64,000 nucleotides of DNA from Acanthococcus lagerstroemiae (taxonomy: Eukaryota; Arthropoda; Insecta; Hemiptera; Eriococcidae). Below are positions 32,720 to 45,399 of this stretch, in pieces (positions within the stretch are counted from its first letter, which is position 1; every line of letters starts with the position of its first letter). The notes under the pieces are model-generated. The model had not been told where the DNA came from. It saw only the letters and a list, made by a program, of their open reading frames with translations, and did not search any database. A program made the position numbers and the translations under genes. The DNA lies in contig CM063114.1 of assembly GCA_031841125.1 (NCBI GenBank), positions 5,270,001 to 5,334,000 on the forward strand, in the 5' to 3' direction.

Positions 32720-33776
32720 ATCATTTACATGCATATCGAATTGAAGCATATCATGGCGTAACGTATTGGTGGATTCAATTTTTTTTTAATCTGGTTGAAA
32801 CAAAAAGAGTTTTGACTATCGCAAATTATTGGGTATGAAAACACAAATCTCATACAGTTTTGTGTAAATCTTACTCTTAAGGAATTTACAGTAAATTTTC
32901 CCTTTTTGGCTTGATGTTCAAAAAGTAAAATTTTACTTTGTGTCAACTTACACCAGTAACCGGCAAATTCTTCGTAAATATATTCTGTCGTTGATAAAGT
33001 ACTATTTCAAAATCCAACTAAATCACTTTACGACTGACATAATTACCTTAATTTTGATATACATATAAAACATTAATATTCCACTTGAAACAATTTTTCG
33101 AGACCAAAAAATGAACAATTATCAGGAAAAATATTCAGCTGTGACAAACATCGTTTATTTATTTCGTCATGGTCTAACCATGCAAGGTAGGTCGCAAGTG
33201 CCCAAATGGATATAGCGCACAAAAGGCATTCTTCATGATTTTTTTGCCGCCAGATGGCGCTAGTTAAGCCCAAAATAATGGCAGTGTGTGAATGTGGAAC
33301 GTGTGTCAACTTACAACAGTTGCCCTTACTTAGAAAGATTCTTCCGTACACGCTTTTTAAGGCTCTCATCAAAGCTTCTTCGTGATTTCAGACTTGCTCA
33401 AGACTGTTCCTGACTTGATTAGGACTCCTAAAACTTGATCGTGACTTCCTAAGCCTCTTTAAGATCTTGTAAAAGGTTCATAAAGGTTCATTATGATTCT
33501 TTGACGATTTTTGAGACTCTCTGATGCTTGTTTATGAATCATAGAAACTCTTTAAGACTCTAGGAAAGTTATTTGAAACTCTTTGAGACTTGCCATTTTC
33601 ATAGCTCGTTCAATTTCAGTTTCTCCGAGGGAGGAATCATTAAACCAATAGCTTCCCCATATATTTTCACTGGGGAATGAGAAAATTATTCGAAACAAAT
33701 CAAACGTCAACTGAACATGAATGAAATCGGAAAATATTTCTGGTGTAGGAAGGAGTGCTCTCTGGAAACACTTTAT

Positions 33777-33953
33777 AGTAACATGTAGCTTGACTGGTGC
33801 TGTTTTCGAGGCTGTAAAGTCTGCTCGAAGTTGCGCTTTGGAACGATTTCTTCCACCCTCTGAAATTCAGCGTCTGTGGCGTGGTTGAAAAGAACCGCGA
33901 ATAATCGTAAATCTCCCGGATGATTAATTCTACTCACCAGTCGCACCTGAAAA
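33777..33953 (-). CDS. Candidate terminal exon of an unidentified gene
   Basis: On the minus strand a pyrimidine-rich tract ending TTTTTCAG (acceptor-like) leads into a frame beginning VRLVSRINHPGDLRLFAVLF and continuing NHATDAEFQRVEEIVPKRNF to a TAA, about 57 residues. Base composition is less AT-rich than the surroundings and the amino-acid mix looks like a soluble protein, unlike the low-complexity frames nearby. No family is recognised and no other exon was found. A GTGAGT just after the acceptor could also be a donor, making a 9-base micro-exon instead. Treat as a guess. Confidence 0.3.
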
Positions 33954-33994
33954 ACATAAAATTGAAAGAGGGAAAAAGAATACCATCGTAACAT

Positions 33995-35249
33995 CGAATA
34001 ACTTCTGACACATTAGTGTAAACAGCGGAAAAGAAAATTCGTTCGTGTATACGAAAAAAAAATCCTCTATAAATTACAAAATTATAAATTAAGTCGTTTT
34101 CGTAATGGAAAAATGATTGTTCTATCGTTTACGTCTTGTCAATTACAGAAAGTGCGCGAAAGAAAAGGCTTTTCGAGTCGTACACCCGCGAGTCGATTCC
34201 TTTTCCTTTTTTATAATTCTGAATTTCTTCCAAAAACTAATTTTCTTTTCTATATAGCAATTTGAAACCTGTCAATTGCCACGATGTATTTAAAAGAAAA
34301 CTTATTAGCGTGCGGACGGGCACATCAGTAACGACGGCCGTATATTATTAACGAGTTTCTCAAAAATATATCACTCGTTCGTGTTCCGACGTGAAAGGGA
34401 TTAACTAGTTATTATTTTGCAGTTTTTACATTCTATTTTAATTACACATTACGTAAACTGCCCGACTTTTTCTATGTGATTGGCACTGGGCCGGGAATTG
34501 GAGCGTTAAGAACTTTTTTTTTCCCCCAGACGGAACGAGAAAATAGCGTCGTTTAAAGATTTTCACGAATAATTGCGAATAAGTCCAGGCGGGAGCGGAA
34601 TTTTTTACAAAATTAACGGACGCTTCTGGAAAAAGTGCTTTCAGCGATTTAAATCGACAAGGTTCTAATAACGAGCGACGATTTGGGCGAAATGACTTTT
34701 TGAAAGCTCGCTGGGACGTGCCGGGACTGTGATACGAGAAATTACACCAACTTACACTTCACCCTTTTACGATTTTTACAAAACGAGACGTTTATCAGCT
34801 CGGCTTTTAGCAGCGAATCACAAGCTCGTAGATTTGGTAAAAACTGCATGCCATTTCGAATTAAAAGGAAGAGTGAAAGTCGAAAGACCGTGTCGAGACT
34901 GGACTGGTCACCAATAAACTGAGACTACTACCTTAACCTTTTATATCGTTTCTTTCTGTTTCGTACGCTAGGTTTTATTTTGTCGTAGAAGTAGAAACGA
35001 GTATCATAATGATCACGCCCGATGACTTGGAAACTAAAATCAAGGTCGTAACTTTTATTCAAGTTCGCAAAGCGCCCGTCGAGCGATACTGGGACGTATA
35101 CGAGTATACTTTATTTTCGAAAATGGTTATTTCGGGTTACATTCTCAACTCGAAGGAACAAAGAAGAATCAGGATATCTAACAAAGGTCGTGGCTCGCAA
35201 CTGCAAATTTGGAATATCTTTATTGTTGAATAACGCAACCATTGTTGCT
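33995..35249. other. No gene; CpG-richer, apparently unique DNA
   Basis: Lacks the homopolymer and GACT-type repeats typical of the window and is rich in CG dinucleotides and AATTA/TTAAT words. It could be regulatory or intronic sequence. The short frames 34729-34917 and 35009-35233 have no recognisable family. Confidence 0.3.
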
Positions 35250-35930
35250 CTTTTATCCTGACTCAGCAGAATGTATCTGATGATGATGAAGTTATCAGTC
35301 TTACGCCCGGTTTGATGCAGCTCTCCATTGTTTCCTATCTTGCGCGAGTTCCTGCATTTTCAAATAACTCTGACATTTGACATCCTCGATAATCTGTTGA
35401 ACATAGCGGAATCTTGCGGACGCGCGCAATTCTTTCCTTTCACCCTTTCTTCACGGTGGTATAATTCCCTGGAGCCTCAAGTTATGCCTTATTAATTTAT
35501 CCCTCTTCCTTTTCCGACAATTCCAAATATCCATTTTACATTTTACTCTGTCAAGTACTTCCTCCTTTCTCACCTTATCCGTCCGTTTGATACTAAGTAA
35601 GTATATCCGCCTATAGCACTACATTCCAAAAGTTTCTATCCTTCTCTTCTCTGATTTTCCCTATGGTCCACGTTTCACATTTATACAAGGCTACACTCCA
35701 AACGTAAGTTTTTAAAAATAATATTTTGATTTTCAGATTTATTTTTGATTTGAAAAGATTGCCTTTTTGATCAAATGCTAGTTTGGCTTGTGCTATTCTA
35801 GTACTAATATCCCTTTTACTCCTTCCACATTTTGTTATTTTACTTCGTAATTAGCAAAATCCACTTACTTCCTTATTTTCTTCTGACCAATTTTTATATT
35901 TAAGCTATCATGTTCATATCGATTTCATAT
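35250..35930 (-). pseudogene. C-terminal region of an RTE-like LINE
   Basis: Read on the minus strand, in broken frames: STRIAQAKLAFDQKGNLFKS, KILFLKTYVWSVALYKCETW (the Y-W-S-V-A-L-Y-G-x-E-T-W box), TIGKIREEKDRNFWNVVL, RTDKVRKEEVLD, and KRDKLIRHNLRL ending in a QELAQDRKQWRAA tail. This is the region after the F-A-D-D box in endonuclease-reverse transcriptases. It complements the parts present at 7195-7617 and 18779-20066. A 5' truncated, decayed copy. Confidence 0.85.
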
Positions 35931-36202
35931 TCCATTACTTTAGTTTTATTTTAATTTATTTTCATACGATATTCGGATTCCGCAACAAAGTGGGCGGCAT
36001 CTAGTGGACGTTTTCATAACTAACGAAAGAGTGATAGAACGATACGAGGATACGAATTTCATTAATATTCTTTACCAATCTTGTAGTTTGGTTTCTTATC
36101 CGTTTTAGTTTGGTGTTTCACTTTTCCTTACACTTCACTTCTGATTCTTTACTTTTATTTTGCAACTTAGTAATGATTTTGTTTTAATATTACGAATATC
36201 AG

Positions 36203-37047
36203 TGTCCATTTCTGAGTGTGGGTGAACTTGGTAATATTCCAAAATTAAACAAATAGCAATTAACAACAAATACCAGCCACAAACAGTAGACAGAATAATT
36301 AACAAACTAACATCACCAAAAAGCACAGACACTGAACCAACAACCACAAAAACAGACAAATACGCAGGCGCAATACCATTCACAGGAACACATACATACC
36401 AAATACAAGAAATCCTCAACCAATACAACATAAAACTCGGAATCAAAAACAGACCACCTCTGATCAAACAAATGAGCAACGACAAAACAGAAACAAAGGA
36501 CAGAAACAAAAGCAGCGGTGTATACAGACTGGACTGTGAACACTGTGACATGACCTACATAGGAGAAACGGCAGAAAATTCACAATCAGAATCAAAGAAC
36601 ATGAAAAATCACCGAAGCTAAATAATGACAAATCACTGTTTGGAAAACACTGCAATGACCAGGGACATAACAATGGCAGTTTGACAGAAAATTATAAAAT
36701 CCTACACATAGAAAACTACACAAGAAAAAAAGAAAACTAAAAGAACAACTAGAAATAGTAAAGGCAAAAACAAAACAACATAATAAACACAACAACTAAC
36801 TTCCAAAGTGAGAACTTATTCCAACTAATAACATAACCCCCACGGATTGGACGGACTGCACAATCACAGACAACCAATAGGAGCACAAGTCTAAAGAGGT
36901 TTACCATACAGTACTACTGTAGACTATAACTACAGGACCACAACAGACAAGTCTCATTTAGGGTACTCCACTAATGATGGCATAACAGCCGAAAGCGCTC
37001 TGGAATACAGAAGAAGAAAAAGTGAATTGGCACACCCTACACACGGA
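36203..37047 (+). mobile_element. Penelope-like retroelement, copy 2
   Basis: Closely similar to 9304-10204 over its length, with the same start (TGTCCATTTCTGAGTGTG) and end (ACACCCTACACACGGA). It codes for FTGTHTYQIQEILNQYNIKL, GVYRLDCEHCDMTYIGETA and, after a 1-base loss near 36570, FTIRIKEHEKSPKLNN-like sequence on the next frame. The inverted copy of the 3' end near the 5' end, present in copy 1, is deleted here. No target duplication is clear, so it is older. Long minus-strand frames across it are shadows. Confidence 0.85.
36966..37005 (+). ncRNA. Hammerhead ribozyme in Penelope copy 2, core mutated
   Basis: Aligned with 10124-10163: stem I TCCA/TGGA, stem II GGC/GCC, GAAA and the AGCGCT palindrome are kept, but the core reads CTAATGA, with the invariant G5 changed to A. 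That base is needed for catalysis, so the copy is predicted inactive. Confidence 0.75.
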
Positions 37048-40000
37048 ATTTTCCCAAAAATATCTCAATACTTCTTATCATCAACAATCTGATTTAAGGC
37101 TTCCGAAACATTTTTATCATATTTAAGTTCTTGTAATATAATGACATAATTTTCATACACTAAAAGAAGATCTACTCTACATTGATTTTGACCAGGAGCA
37201 TATTATACAACCTCGAAAAAACACTTAAAGTTAGTTAGTAGTCTCTAATTTCTAATAATATATTAAAGTGTTTGTTTGTGTTTGTTCGAGCTTGGTCGGG
37301 TGAATCGTAAGAGCTGGGGGGTTCGTATTCCTATTAACTCTGAATTGGTTTTAGGCTGTAACAAATTTCAATACCCTTATTAGAAGAGGGGCCACAAAAT
37401 TTTACCCCCTCTGGACCCTTAATTTTTTTCGACTTGGACATTTCAGAAGTGTTTTGCATTGAACTTTTTCATATTATGTTGAAATTTGGTGGCTGTAACT
37501 GCCTCCATTCAGAAATTATTAAGAGGTGGACATTTCTAATCTCTATTACATGTCAACGTGTTTGTTTGTCTCTGCCCCTTTCGGCGGATCCAGGGGCGTT
37601 AGAAATATGGTATCCATCCCTTTTGGCCATCACCGACTCTAAATTCAAAATTACACGCAACCGTGCCCGGGATCCCCCTTTCTTCCTGCTCTGTATGGAT
37701 GCTGAGGGTGCTGATGGAGTTGGAACTCACTGGTCTTCTTGGAGGTGGGTCTGCGTTCTCCGGGATCGTCTTCCTGGTGGGTCTAAAGGGCTGCTAGCAA
37801 AAGTGTAAACGTGAAATAATGGAGGCATAATCCATTTGAAGTGTCCAATGAAACTTTCTGAATGATGTTATTTAATAATTCACTGAAAAGTGCTCAGAGT
37901 AATTTCTGGATCTAACCGTAATAATAATTACGTGTTCAGTTAGTAGAACTATCAAATATTGAGAACCAACCTCTCAATAATTTCAGTATATAACAGAGCT
38001 ATAATCATTTTCGTCTCAATTTCCCTCTAATTTCTTCTTTAGGTTTCGTCATATTATAACTATTCAACGTAATTTGTTTTTAACAGGCTAAGTCACATTT
38101 TATCAATTTTTCAGAAGACGGAAAAATGATCCAGATTTTACCTAATTACATGAACGCTGGATTACTTCATGATAAGATAGCCTCAGTCTTTCTAAACCCC
38201 ATGGTACAGCACAGCCTTCAAAATATGGATTTTAACCAAAAAATGTAATAAATATGGATATATTCTTTCTGAAATGCAAATAGACGATCGCTTTTATGTT
38301 ATTATTCCGTTTTGGTGGTCTGTAATGTTCAAAGTTCAAAGAATTGTACATCTTACTCCAAGTTCAACAGAAGCCATTGACCTTTGAATTTAATATTCCT
38401 CAGTATTCTCGGTAGGACTCCATTCATACATAAATTAAAATGTCCATCTGGCCCATTTTAAGTATTTTGAGGCCTGAGTCTGGGTTGAATAAAACATAGG
38501 ATGAAAATTTCAAAATCACTGACCCAGAAAAACTGTAGTAGGTATGATAAGTTGAAAGATTCTTTCGGTTTTTGGTTCACGTTTGTTTATTCTAAAATTG
38601 GGATGGAGAAATATTGAAATTTTTTGGAATGTTGAACTTTTGACGTGCTCATGGTTTAGAACATAGAAACCCGACTATGTTCAGCTTAAAATTCCAACGA
38701 TAATTTCGTTCAAAACATTAGAATTACTGCTGGAGAAATTTTCCTCCGAAATTCTACAGAAAATTCAGCACTATTCTAAAATCGTTTACCGTGTATCTCT
38801 AGGTCTTTTCGGATGATAGAAAATTGGAGGTCAAGTATTGCGACGTTAACTTTGATCTCCCCTCCCCAAAAAGGGATTGATCAAAAAAATTTTAATTTTA
38901 ATTTGAAAGGAGCCATTTGAGAACATTCTATATCGACTGCAGATCCTAAACTCGAAAAAAGTTTCAAATTTCGTTTTTTATTTGTTGGATTTAATATTGT
39001 TGTGGAATCTACCGAGCCACGGTAATGTATATTCGAAGACGTGCTGGAAAATGAAAAATCGAACCGTGGTGTTTCATCTGGAGTGATGAATAGCGCCTCG
39101 TGAACACGTAATTTAATAAACTGTACCCCGGCCCTGTCAACAAAAATTTTACGAAGCCTTGAACTGAAGCTTTCGCGGCACGAAAACCAGAGGAAATATT
39201 AAAATTAAAATTAAAGCCGGGGATAACGGGGCTACAAAATGTTTTCTTATTTGATAGTGTATAATGAAAATATTAGCGTTGTTATAACAAAACAGATGGG
39301 ACCTGTATTGCCGAACTTGGGAATAATTAATAATCCGTTTTGTGTTCCTGTAAACGGAATAAAAAAAGCTATTAAACTATTGCCTTTATTACTCTAAAAA
39401 GGAAAACTGGTACCAAAATTATGTTTAACGTATTACGTGGAATAAAATTATACGACCAGAAAAAAATGTTTTTCGTGAGAGATAATTGCCAACAGTCAGC
39501 AGCCTACGAGATATGCTCCAGACTCGGTAAGATTTTTGTTTTTACATGTTTTGGAAGAAAACCTTATCACTGAATCCCCATTGTTTTAGTTATTTGTTAT
39601 GAACAGCCCTGTATCTGAAGAACAATTTGTAATTTTCTTCCTGTGTTTCAAAAAACTGTTCTCTGACATTGGTTACTCTGAGTCTTAAGACTCGGGCTGC
39701 TCGCCCTCTTCCCTCCATAAGTACGAACCTGAAAAGCGAGAACGACAAAAATGACTAAAAGAGTGTGGAAATTACGGAAATATTGGAAAATATTGAAATG
39801 GTAGAAATGACTGCAGAGAGAGAAATGACGGAAACTCTTTTTTCCCTTTTGTGTAAAGGTGTTCTCTTTTCGTGTTTTTTTAAAATATTTTTTCGCCCTG
39901 TCCATCAACCTTGTTGTATACCTTCATAATATTTTCTGTCTCTTCCCCCAATGGTAGTGACAGACCTTTAGCCAACTTCTTCTGTCAGTAGTGGGGTAAA

Positions 40001-40227
40001 TTGGAAGGAGGGGGTCAACTGAAGCGAGTATAGCAATAACAACAGATTTTCTATTTTCCGAACTGGGAAGGACCATTTTCTTCGGAGTCAGTGCTCTCGT
40101 TTGCCCTTTCCTGGTTACGGGCTTAGGCAATAGGACTTTTACATATTTTTTCGAGAGAGGCAGACTACATGATTTTAGATAAGAAAATATTTTTCTGCAG
40201 GTATGACAGTTCAGAGAACTACATGTA
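37048..40227. other. No gene recognised
   Basis: AT-rich. The plus-strand frame 37434-37808 crosses a hAT-like word (GGCGGATCCAGGGG near 37584) and has no protein similarity. At 39648-39908 a minus-strand frame has an acceptor-like TTTTCAG but a low-complexity product. Parts near 38.9-39.4 kb look unique. Confidence 0.3.
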
Positions 40228-40816
40228 TGTGGCAGTCTCTACAAAAAGGGGTAACTTTGTCGGTTGATTGCAGTCTCAGAAAACGGAAAAAAAGAAAAAA
40301 TTTTTGGCCGAAAAAATCAATTCTGAGATTTTGGTCGATTTTTATAGAAAAAACATCGCAATGACAAAGAGACAAAATTTACTGGTGTGAGAGAGAAGAG
40401 GGAGAGAGAGAAAGAGAATTATGAAAGAGAATGAGAAAAGAATGCGAATGTCTGCGTCGCTTCTTCGCGGTTTTTCGGAGCTCACGAGTAAAGCCGATGT
40501 TCTGAATTGTTACCACGTAGAAGAGCGAAAAATTACCTTTCCAACAAGCCCTCGTAGAGGCTGGCAACGTGACTCCCTGGCGTGTTACGGCCGCTTGAAG
40601 AAGTGGGAGAAAAAGGTGTGTCTAACTTAAGACACGTTTTTCTCGAAAACGTGTTTTCGCGCGTTCTCGTTGGCCGTTTGTGTCTCCGCAAAGAAAAACG
40701 CTACAGATCTTGCCGATAGCTCCTTGGAACGGGCATTCATTCATCTATTATGTAATATCCCTAACTCAAAATTTGTCGTATCGACAAACTTGCTCCTTTT
40801 TACAGAAACTGCCACA
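40228..40816. mobile_element. MULE-derived non-autonomous element, copy 1
   Basis: Ends TGTGGCAGTCTCTACAAAAA and, inverted, TGTGGCAGTTTCTGTAAAAA form terminal repeats of about 35 bp ending in ACTTTGTCG-like sequence. The interior is colinear with 61886-62486 and includes a (GA)n stretch at 40388-40412. Its middle also matches 616-905, where it is followed by MULE transposase. Flanks TACATGTA and TACATACG are only partly alike, so the target duplication is uncertain. Confidence 0.75.
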
Positions 40817-40822
40817 TACATA

Positions 40823-40862
40823 CGTGGCAGTTTCTGTAAAAAGGGGTAACTTTGTCGATGCG
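40823..40862. repeat. Solo terminal repeat next to the MULE derivative
   Basis: GTGGCAGTTTCTGTAAAAAG continuing to GGGTAACTTTGTCG repeats the left tip of the adjacent element and is followed by unrelated sequence. With the element's right tip six bases away it forms a near-perfect palindrome with arms of about 22 bp. Confidence 0.75.
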
Positions 40863-43599
40863 ACAGGTATGTTTATGCAGGCACAGCCTGACGGTTAAAT
40901 TCTTGGAATGCAAAACGTGAAGGGCCCAGTCAACAACTCCAGACATTTTTGCAGTGATGATGTGGATTGCGACAAAACAGGCCCACAAGGCCACAATAGG
41001 TCGAAAAGCCCTGGATGCATTCGCATCCCAGCATCCCCAACCAGCCCGTGCGTGTGTTTTTAATGAATAAATAAAACGTTACTTATTACCTATTCAAGAT
41101 ACCTAAGGTCAGAGAAATATTGAAACTTTTCCTTTCTCATTTCTAAGGGCGTGGCTCTGTTACTTTCCACTCCTGTTTGCTTGTTGTCATTTTAGTCTCC
41201 TGAATGAAAGTCCGTTGATGTACTTTTTCAATTTTAAATTCAAGTTACGTCGAGAAATGCTCTGAGGTCGTCGACATGTCGAGATGTTGATACGCCGCTC
41301 CAATTAGACGTTAAAGGAAACTGTCAATTAAAATAGTCAATTATCGCGAGACTTCGTAAACTCGATTAATTAAGTCCGTCGAAACGACGTATTTAAATTT
41401 TAAATATCCAGCTAAACAGGATTTTAGATCGCAATGATTAATAATTGAGTTTTCTCGACGACAAACGAAAGTGGTTTTTCTTTCCTCTCATCAGGAATTT
41501 CGTGAGTCGGTATAGTTTTCCTCTGGACGGATGTTTCGATTTGTGTTATTTACCAACTGTCTGTCGATGTCGATTGCAACATACAGCGAGCTGTAAAAGT
41601 GAAGATTTGTTGAGCGACAACCTTACTGTTCCATCAGCTCAGCGTTTTCGAAGTTTAGAAACATCAAATATTGAGCGAGTCGTGAATGTTGAAGTCATCA
41701 TCCTATATTCCGTCAATTCATTTGTTTCGAAATCGAGTCCATCGCTTCGGGTTTTAATTGCAGTCGACGGATCCGCGAATGCGACGATAAATAAGAACGT
41801 ACCCCTTGGAAGTTGTTAATTAGGTTACCTTTTAACCTCGTAACCGAATCGAGCTTCAAAGGCTTCAAAGAGCTAGAACATATGCCAGATGGGTTTTAAC
41901 TTTTAATACTACCTACCTACACCCTCCAGAGAATCAGAGAAACGCCGTCAAAGCTCATCGCGCCCACCCTTGTTTCAAACAATCAACACGTGCACAGAGT
42001 GTAGTTTCCAGAGCGAACTTGCCTTTTGCTTCGTTCTTTTTTTGCTACAAATCTCTGCAGTTGAGTCGTTCTCGGCTGTAATCCTTACTGCGGTTATACT
42101 ATACAAGTTTACAAGACGCGGTGTCAGCAAAATTGAAATGTTAACCATAAGCGCGAATAGCGGGACTTGCCTTCACCTGTAATCCCTGTGAAAGACCTCC
42201 CAGAAAAAAATGAGAAATTACGCAACAGAAAGAATTTATTGTTAGCGTTATTTTGATACTCTTTAGCTCCCCGCGGACCCCTTCCTCCAGTCCAGGTCGG
42301 CTAGTTACTTTTATGCTGTTAACGATAGAAATAATCGCTGAGAACGAGTAGAAATGCGTGTGCGAAAAGCGATAAAGTGAAAAAGTCCGACTGTTATGGA
42401 AGTGAAAAGTTGTAAATGGAGAGGCATGATAGAGATCATTAGTAATACGGACGTTAATTTCTCATTTCCATATTATATCTCGTTGTTAATTCGCATTATA
42501 AAGAGATTTCGAGTGTGTTAATCGAGAATTTTTCATTCGCGAATCGGTGTGTACATCCAACTATTATGCGAAATATAAGTCGTTTCTACGCGAGCAGTGG
42601 TGACGATGCGGCTATTTTGCACAGTTGGATTTTATAGAAGAAAAAAATAATAATAATAAAGGAATTATGGGAAAATGAGGTGGAAAAGAAAACGTAACTA
42701 AGTCTTGCGAATAAATTAACCCTTTAGCTGGGCTTCGTTGGCATTAGCATTTTCAGTTTTATCAATATTCATCGGATGCGGTTCATCTGCCTGCGATTTT
42801 CCTCGGTCATATTCTCGCGAATTCTAACATTAATGAAGCTCATTTACTTTCATGATATGCATTTACATCCGTTGGCACGGTAATATTCTGAATACGTATC
42901 ACTCGTACGGAGCAGTCTCATGTATTTTGAGCGAGACAAAACAACCATTTGTCTTCTTGAGAATTCGCAGTTCTCAGTTTCCAGGTTACATTAGGATCGA
43001 CGATGACTTTACAGGTGTAGCAAAGTGGGTAAGTCTCCTCTCGTGCTTTAAAAAGAGACACAAAAACACCTAAAGAGAATGGAGAAGAAAAACATGTTAC
43101 AACTGTAGTGAATGCTGTCAATGACAACAGATATATTTCAGTTGTATGTTAGTCAACACTGTTTCCCCGTTTCACGCCATCCAATCAAAGAGCATGTATC
43201 TCACGGTGACGACTATTGAGTTCGATGCGCAGCCAAGAGCAGTCATTACCTTTTCTACTCTCGTGGCAGATAGACTAATTTTCACTTTTCTATTTTTATC
43301 TAATGATATGTACTGCTAATGTATGAGAGGGAAAATGGTGGGGAAAATAAGACAGAAATAACCAGGAAGGGAAACCCTTTTTATTCTAATTAACTTAATT
43401 AATTTATTAAATTTAATATTTTCTTTAAATTTTATTTTATTAAATTTAATCTAAAAAGAATCAAATAACAATCGGTATGGCAAAAGTCCAGAAAGATATC
43501 CCCCAACCCAGGATGTAGGCACTATGGGGGATCCGGGCTGCATGAATTCACCGTCCAAACCCATTCAATCGAATTAAAAAAATCACGGCTAAGAAACAG
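40863..43599. other. No gene; 41.2-42.8 kb CpG-richer and apparently unique
   Basis: 41200-42850 is free of the common repeats, rich in CG dinucleotides and in homeodomain-like AATTA words (for example ATTAATTAAG near 41367), and could be regulatory. The frame 41445-41819 starts at a TTG and has no recognisable family. 43380-43460 is a run of TTAATTTATTAAATT words. Confidence 0.3.
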
Positions 43600-43812
43600 A
43601 GACGAAACTTGACTTCCAGTTGTTTTTTTTGGGGGGGGGGGAGAAAGAAAATTTGCTGACAATTTTTTTTCAAACGAGAAAAATCGCCGACAAAATTTTT
43701 CAAAGTATGCCGATTTTTTAATTGAAAAAAAAAAAAAACAAACAAACAAACGTTCTTAGAAAATGAAAAATTCAAATGAACAGTTTCAAACTTTGCCAAC
43801 TGCCAAATCATT
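43600..43812 (+). repeat. Dispersed repeat, inverted copy at 13530-13712
   Basis: Contains a G run, (CAAA)n near 43738-43750 and the shared words listed for 13530-13712. Confidence 0.65.
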
Positions 43813-43817
43813 TGGGT

Positions 43818-44123
43818 CAGGGACGTCCCGATAAGGGGGCAGTGGGCAACGGGAAGATTTACCATTTCAGTCAGGTGAGTTGAAAAAATCTTGGGAATTG
43901 AGTTGAGAGGTTGGGAAAGTCCAAAATAAGTCAAAAGGTTTTTCTTCTTTTGCATTGATACTTGGGAATTTTGAGTTGAGTTAGTTGAAAAAATCCAACA
44001 GGTCTAAAGTTTTTGTTTTTTTTTACTTTGATACTTGGAAATTTTGAGTTGAGTCAGTTGAGACTTTCACAATTATACTCTTCCCCCCCCCCTCCTCAGA
44101 AAAAACCCTTCGGTACGTCTCTG
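43818..44123. mobile_element. Possible hAT-type MITE with AAGTCAAAAGG interior
   Basis: Tips CAGGGACGTCCCGATAAGGG and (inverted) CAGAGACGTACCGAAGGG, each next to a G/C run. The interior repeats TTGATACTTGGAATTTTGAGTTGAGT. The right side is closely similar to 53733-53990. No target duplication found. Confidence 0.5.
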
Positions 44124-45399
44124 GACTCCAGAACTCAGAAAGGGATCCCAAAGTGGATAGACTATCGACATTAATTACTGACCTTAAGGGTAGTTGAAAA
44201 CGAACATGTGCTGAATTTTGAATCTGATTCAGCCTTAAAAGACCAAATAAATCGAAATGGACAAGCACTAATTAGTTTTTACAAATCGAGTAGACTATTG
44301 AAGTGGAGAGTTCTTAAGATCTTAAATTCAAATTAACAGACTGTTTTTGAAAATGCTAAAGATCGCTGATTCATTTTCATCATTACAAATATCCTAATCT
44401 CTTGAGAACGGGTTAAATCGTCAAATGCCGAATTTTCAAAAGCAGCATATGATCTTATAAAGAATGATTGAACTATCGAAGTGAAAATTGTTTTATTTCC
44501 ATTTTCTTGTTTGAGGTGGGAGGGGGCTGTTACAAATTTATTGGACTTTTGATTGGACTTCATCATTCATAGGTTAAATGGAACATTTTGTGTGTTATGT
44601 TGAAGAAAAAACTCATTAAAGCTTGCATCTTTACGAGCCAACATTTGAAGTCCAAAGATGGACAAAAATTAATTGACGTTGAAAACCCAAGTAATCTATT
44701 GAAACAGCGATTATTGTAATTCCTAATTTTGGTTCAGTTTTATAGTTTTTGAGTTTTAAAGACTTAAATGTTCCCCTTATAATAACTCATACTTGGATAA
44801 TTTTGAAATTTTCCCTCCAATTTGAATTTTGGTAATTTGATGGTTATGAAAATGTTGAAAGATGAAATCAAAATCGTTCAATTGTGACTCTCATTTTGGT
44901 GTTTGGGGTCTACTCGAAAGCCAATGTAGAAAATTGATTGCGTTGATGGAATTTCCAAAGTAAGCGACCTCTCCTCTTCCCTTCCCCATTTCGATATTTG
45001 ATTCGGTTCCCGGAAAGTCAGGAAAAAACTTTCATTCTTTTCCCATTCGGAATGGGCTCATCTTCATTCTTTGCGAAAAAAAAAGAGAAAAAAAGGGGAA
45101 AGTGAGAGTGAATGCATTCTTCAATTCAGCATCTCTACTTGCCTTTTGAAGACCCCAGTATGTCCCACGTCGATCGGACTTTGGAATAGAAATTGGTGTG
45201 GGGATTATCATTTTACAGTTTGTATAAAAATTAACGGTCAGTGTTTTTATTCACTAACAAAGGTCGGATTTACCTAACTGGCCGCTATTTACCGCCCCCC
45301 CCCCTTCAAAATATACGTAAAATAAATCTCACTTTATTCGTTTTCGATTTTTCATCTCCCAAGCACTTATATTTGCGCATATAAGCATACCCTAATCTG
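44124..45399. repeat. No gene; old degenerate repeat
   Basis: 44150-44980 shows the same loose theme as 24640-25110 and 26470-26950 (TTTGAAAATG, ATTACAAATATCC, TATTGAAGTG). C run at 45294-45304. Confidence 0.45.

Larger units (their letters stand above)
31814..33320. mobile_element. 1.5-kb inverted-repeat element with internal GTTGTAAGTTGACACA motifs
   Basis: The left end ACTGTTGTAAGTTGATACAC is matched, inverted, by GTGTGTCAACTTACAACAGT at the right end. The same word, in either orientation, recurs inside near 31990, 32456, 32477 and 32937. The interior has a tandem repeat (32025-32455) and a nested hAT MITE (32566-32719). No target duplication is certain and no transposase is seen, so the superfamily is unknown. 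Confidence 0.6.

Noticed and set aside
37434..37808. 124-residue plus-strand frame
   Set aside because: Runs through a hAT-like tip word and repeat-like sequence; no similarity.
41445..41819. 124-residue plus-strand frame
   Set aside because: Starts at TTG rather than ATG and resembles no family.
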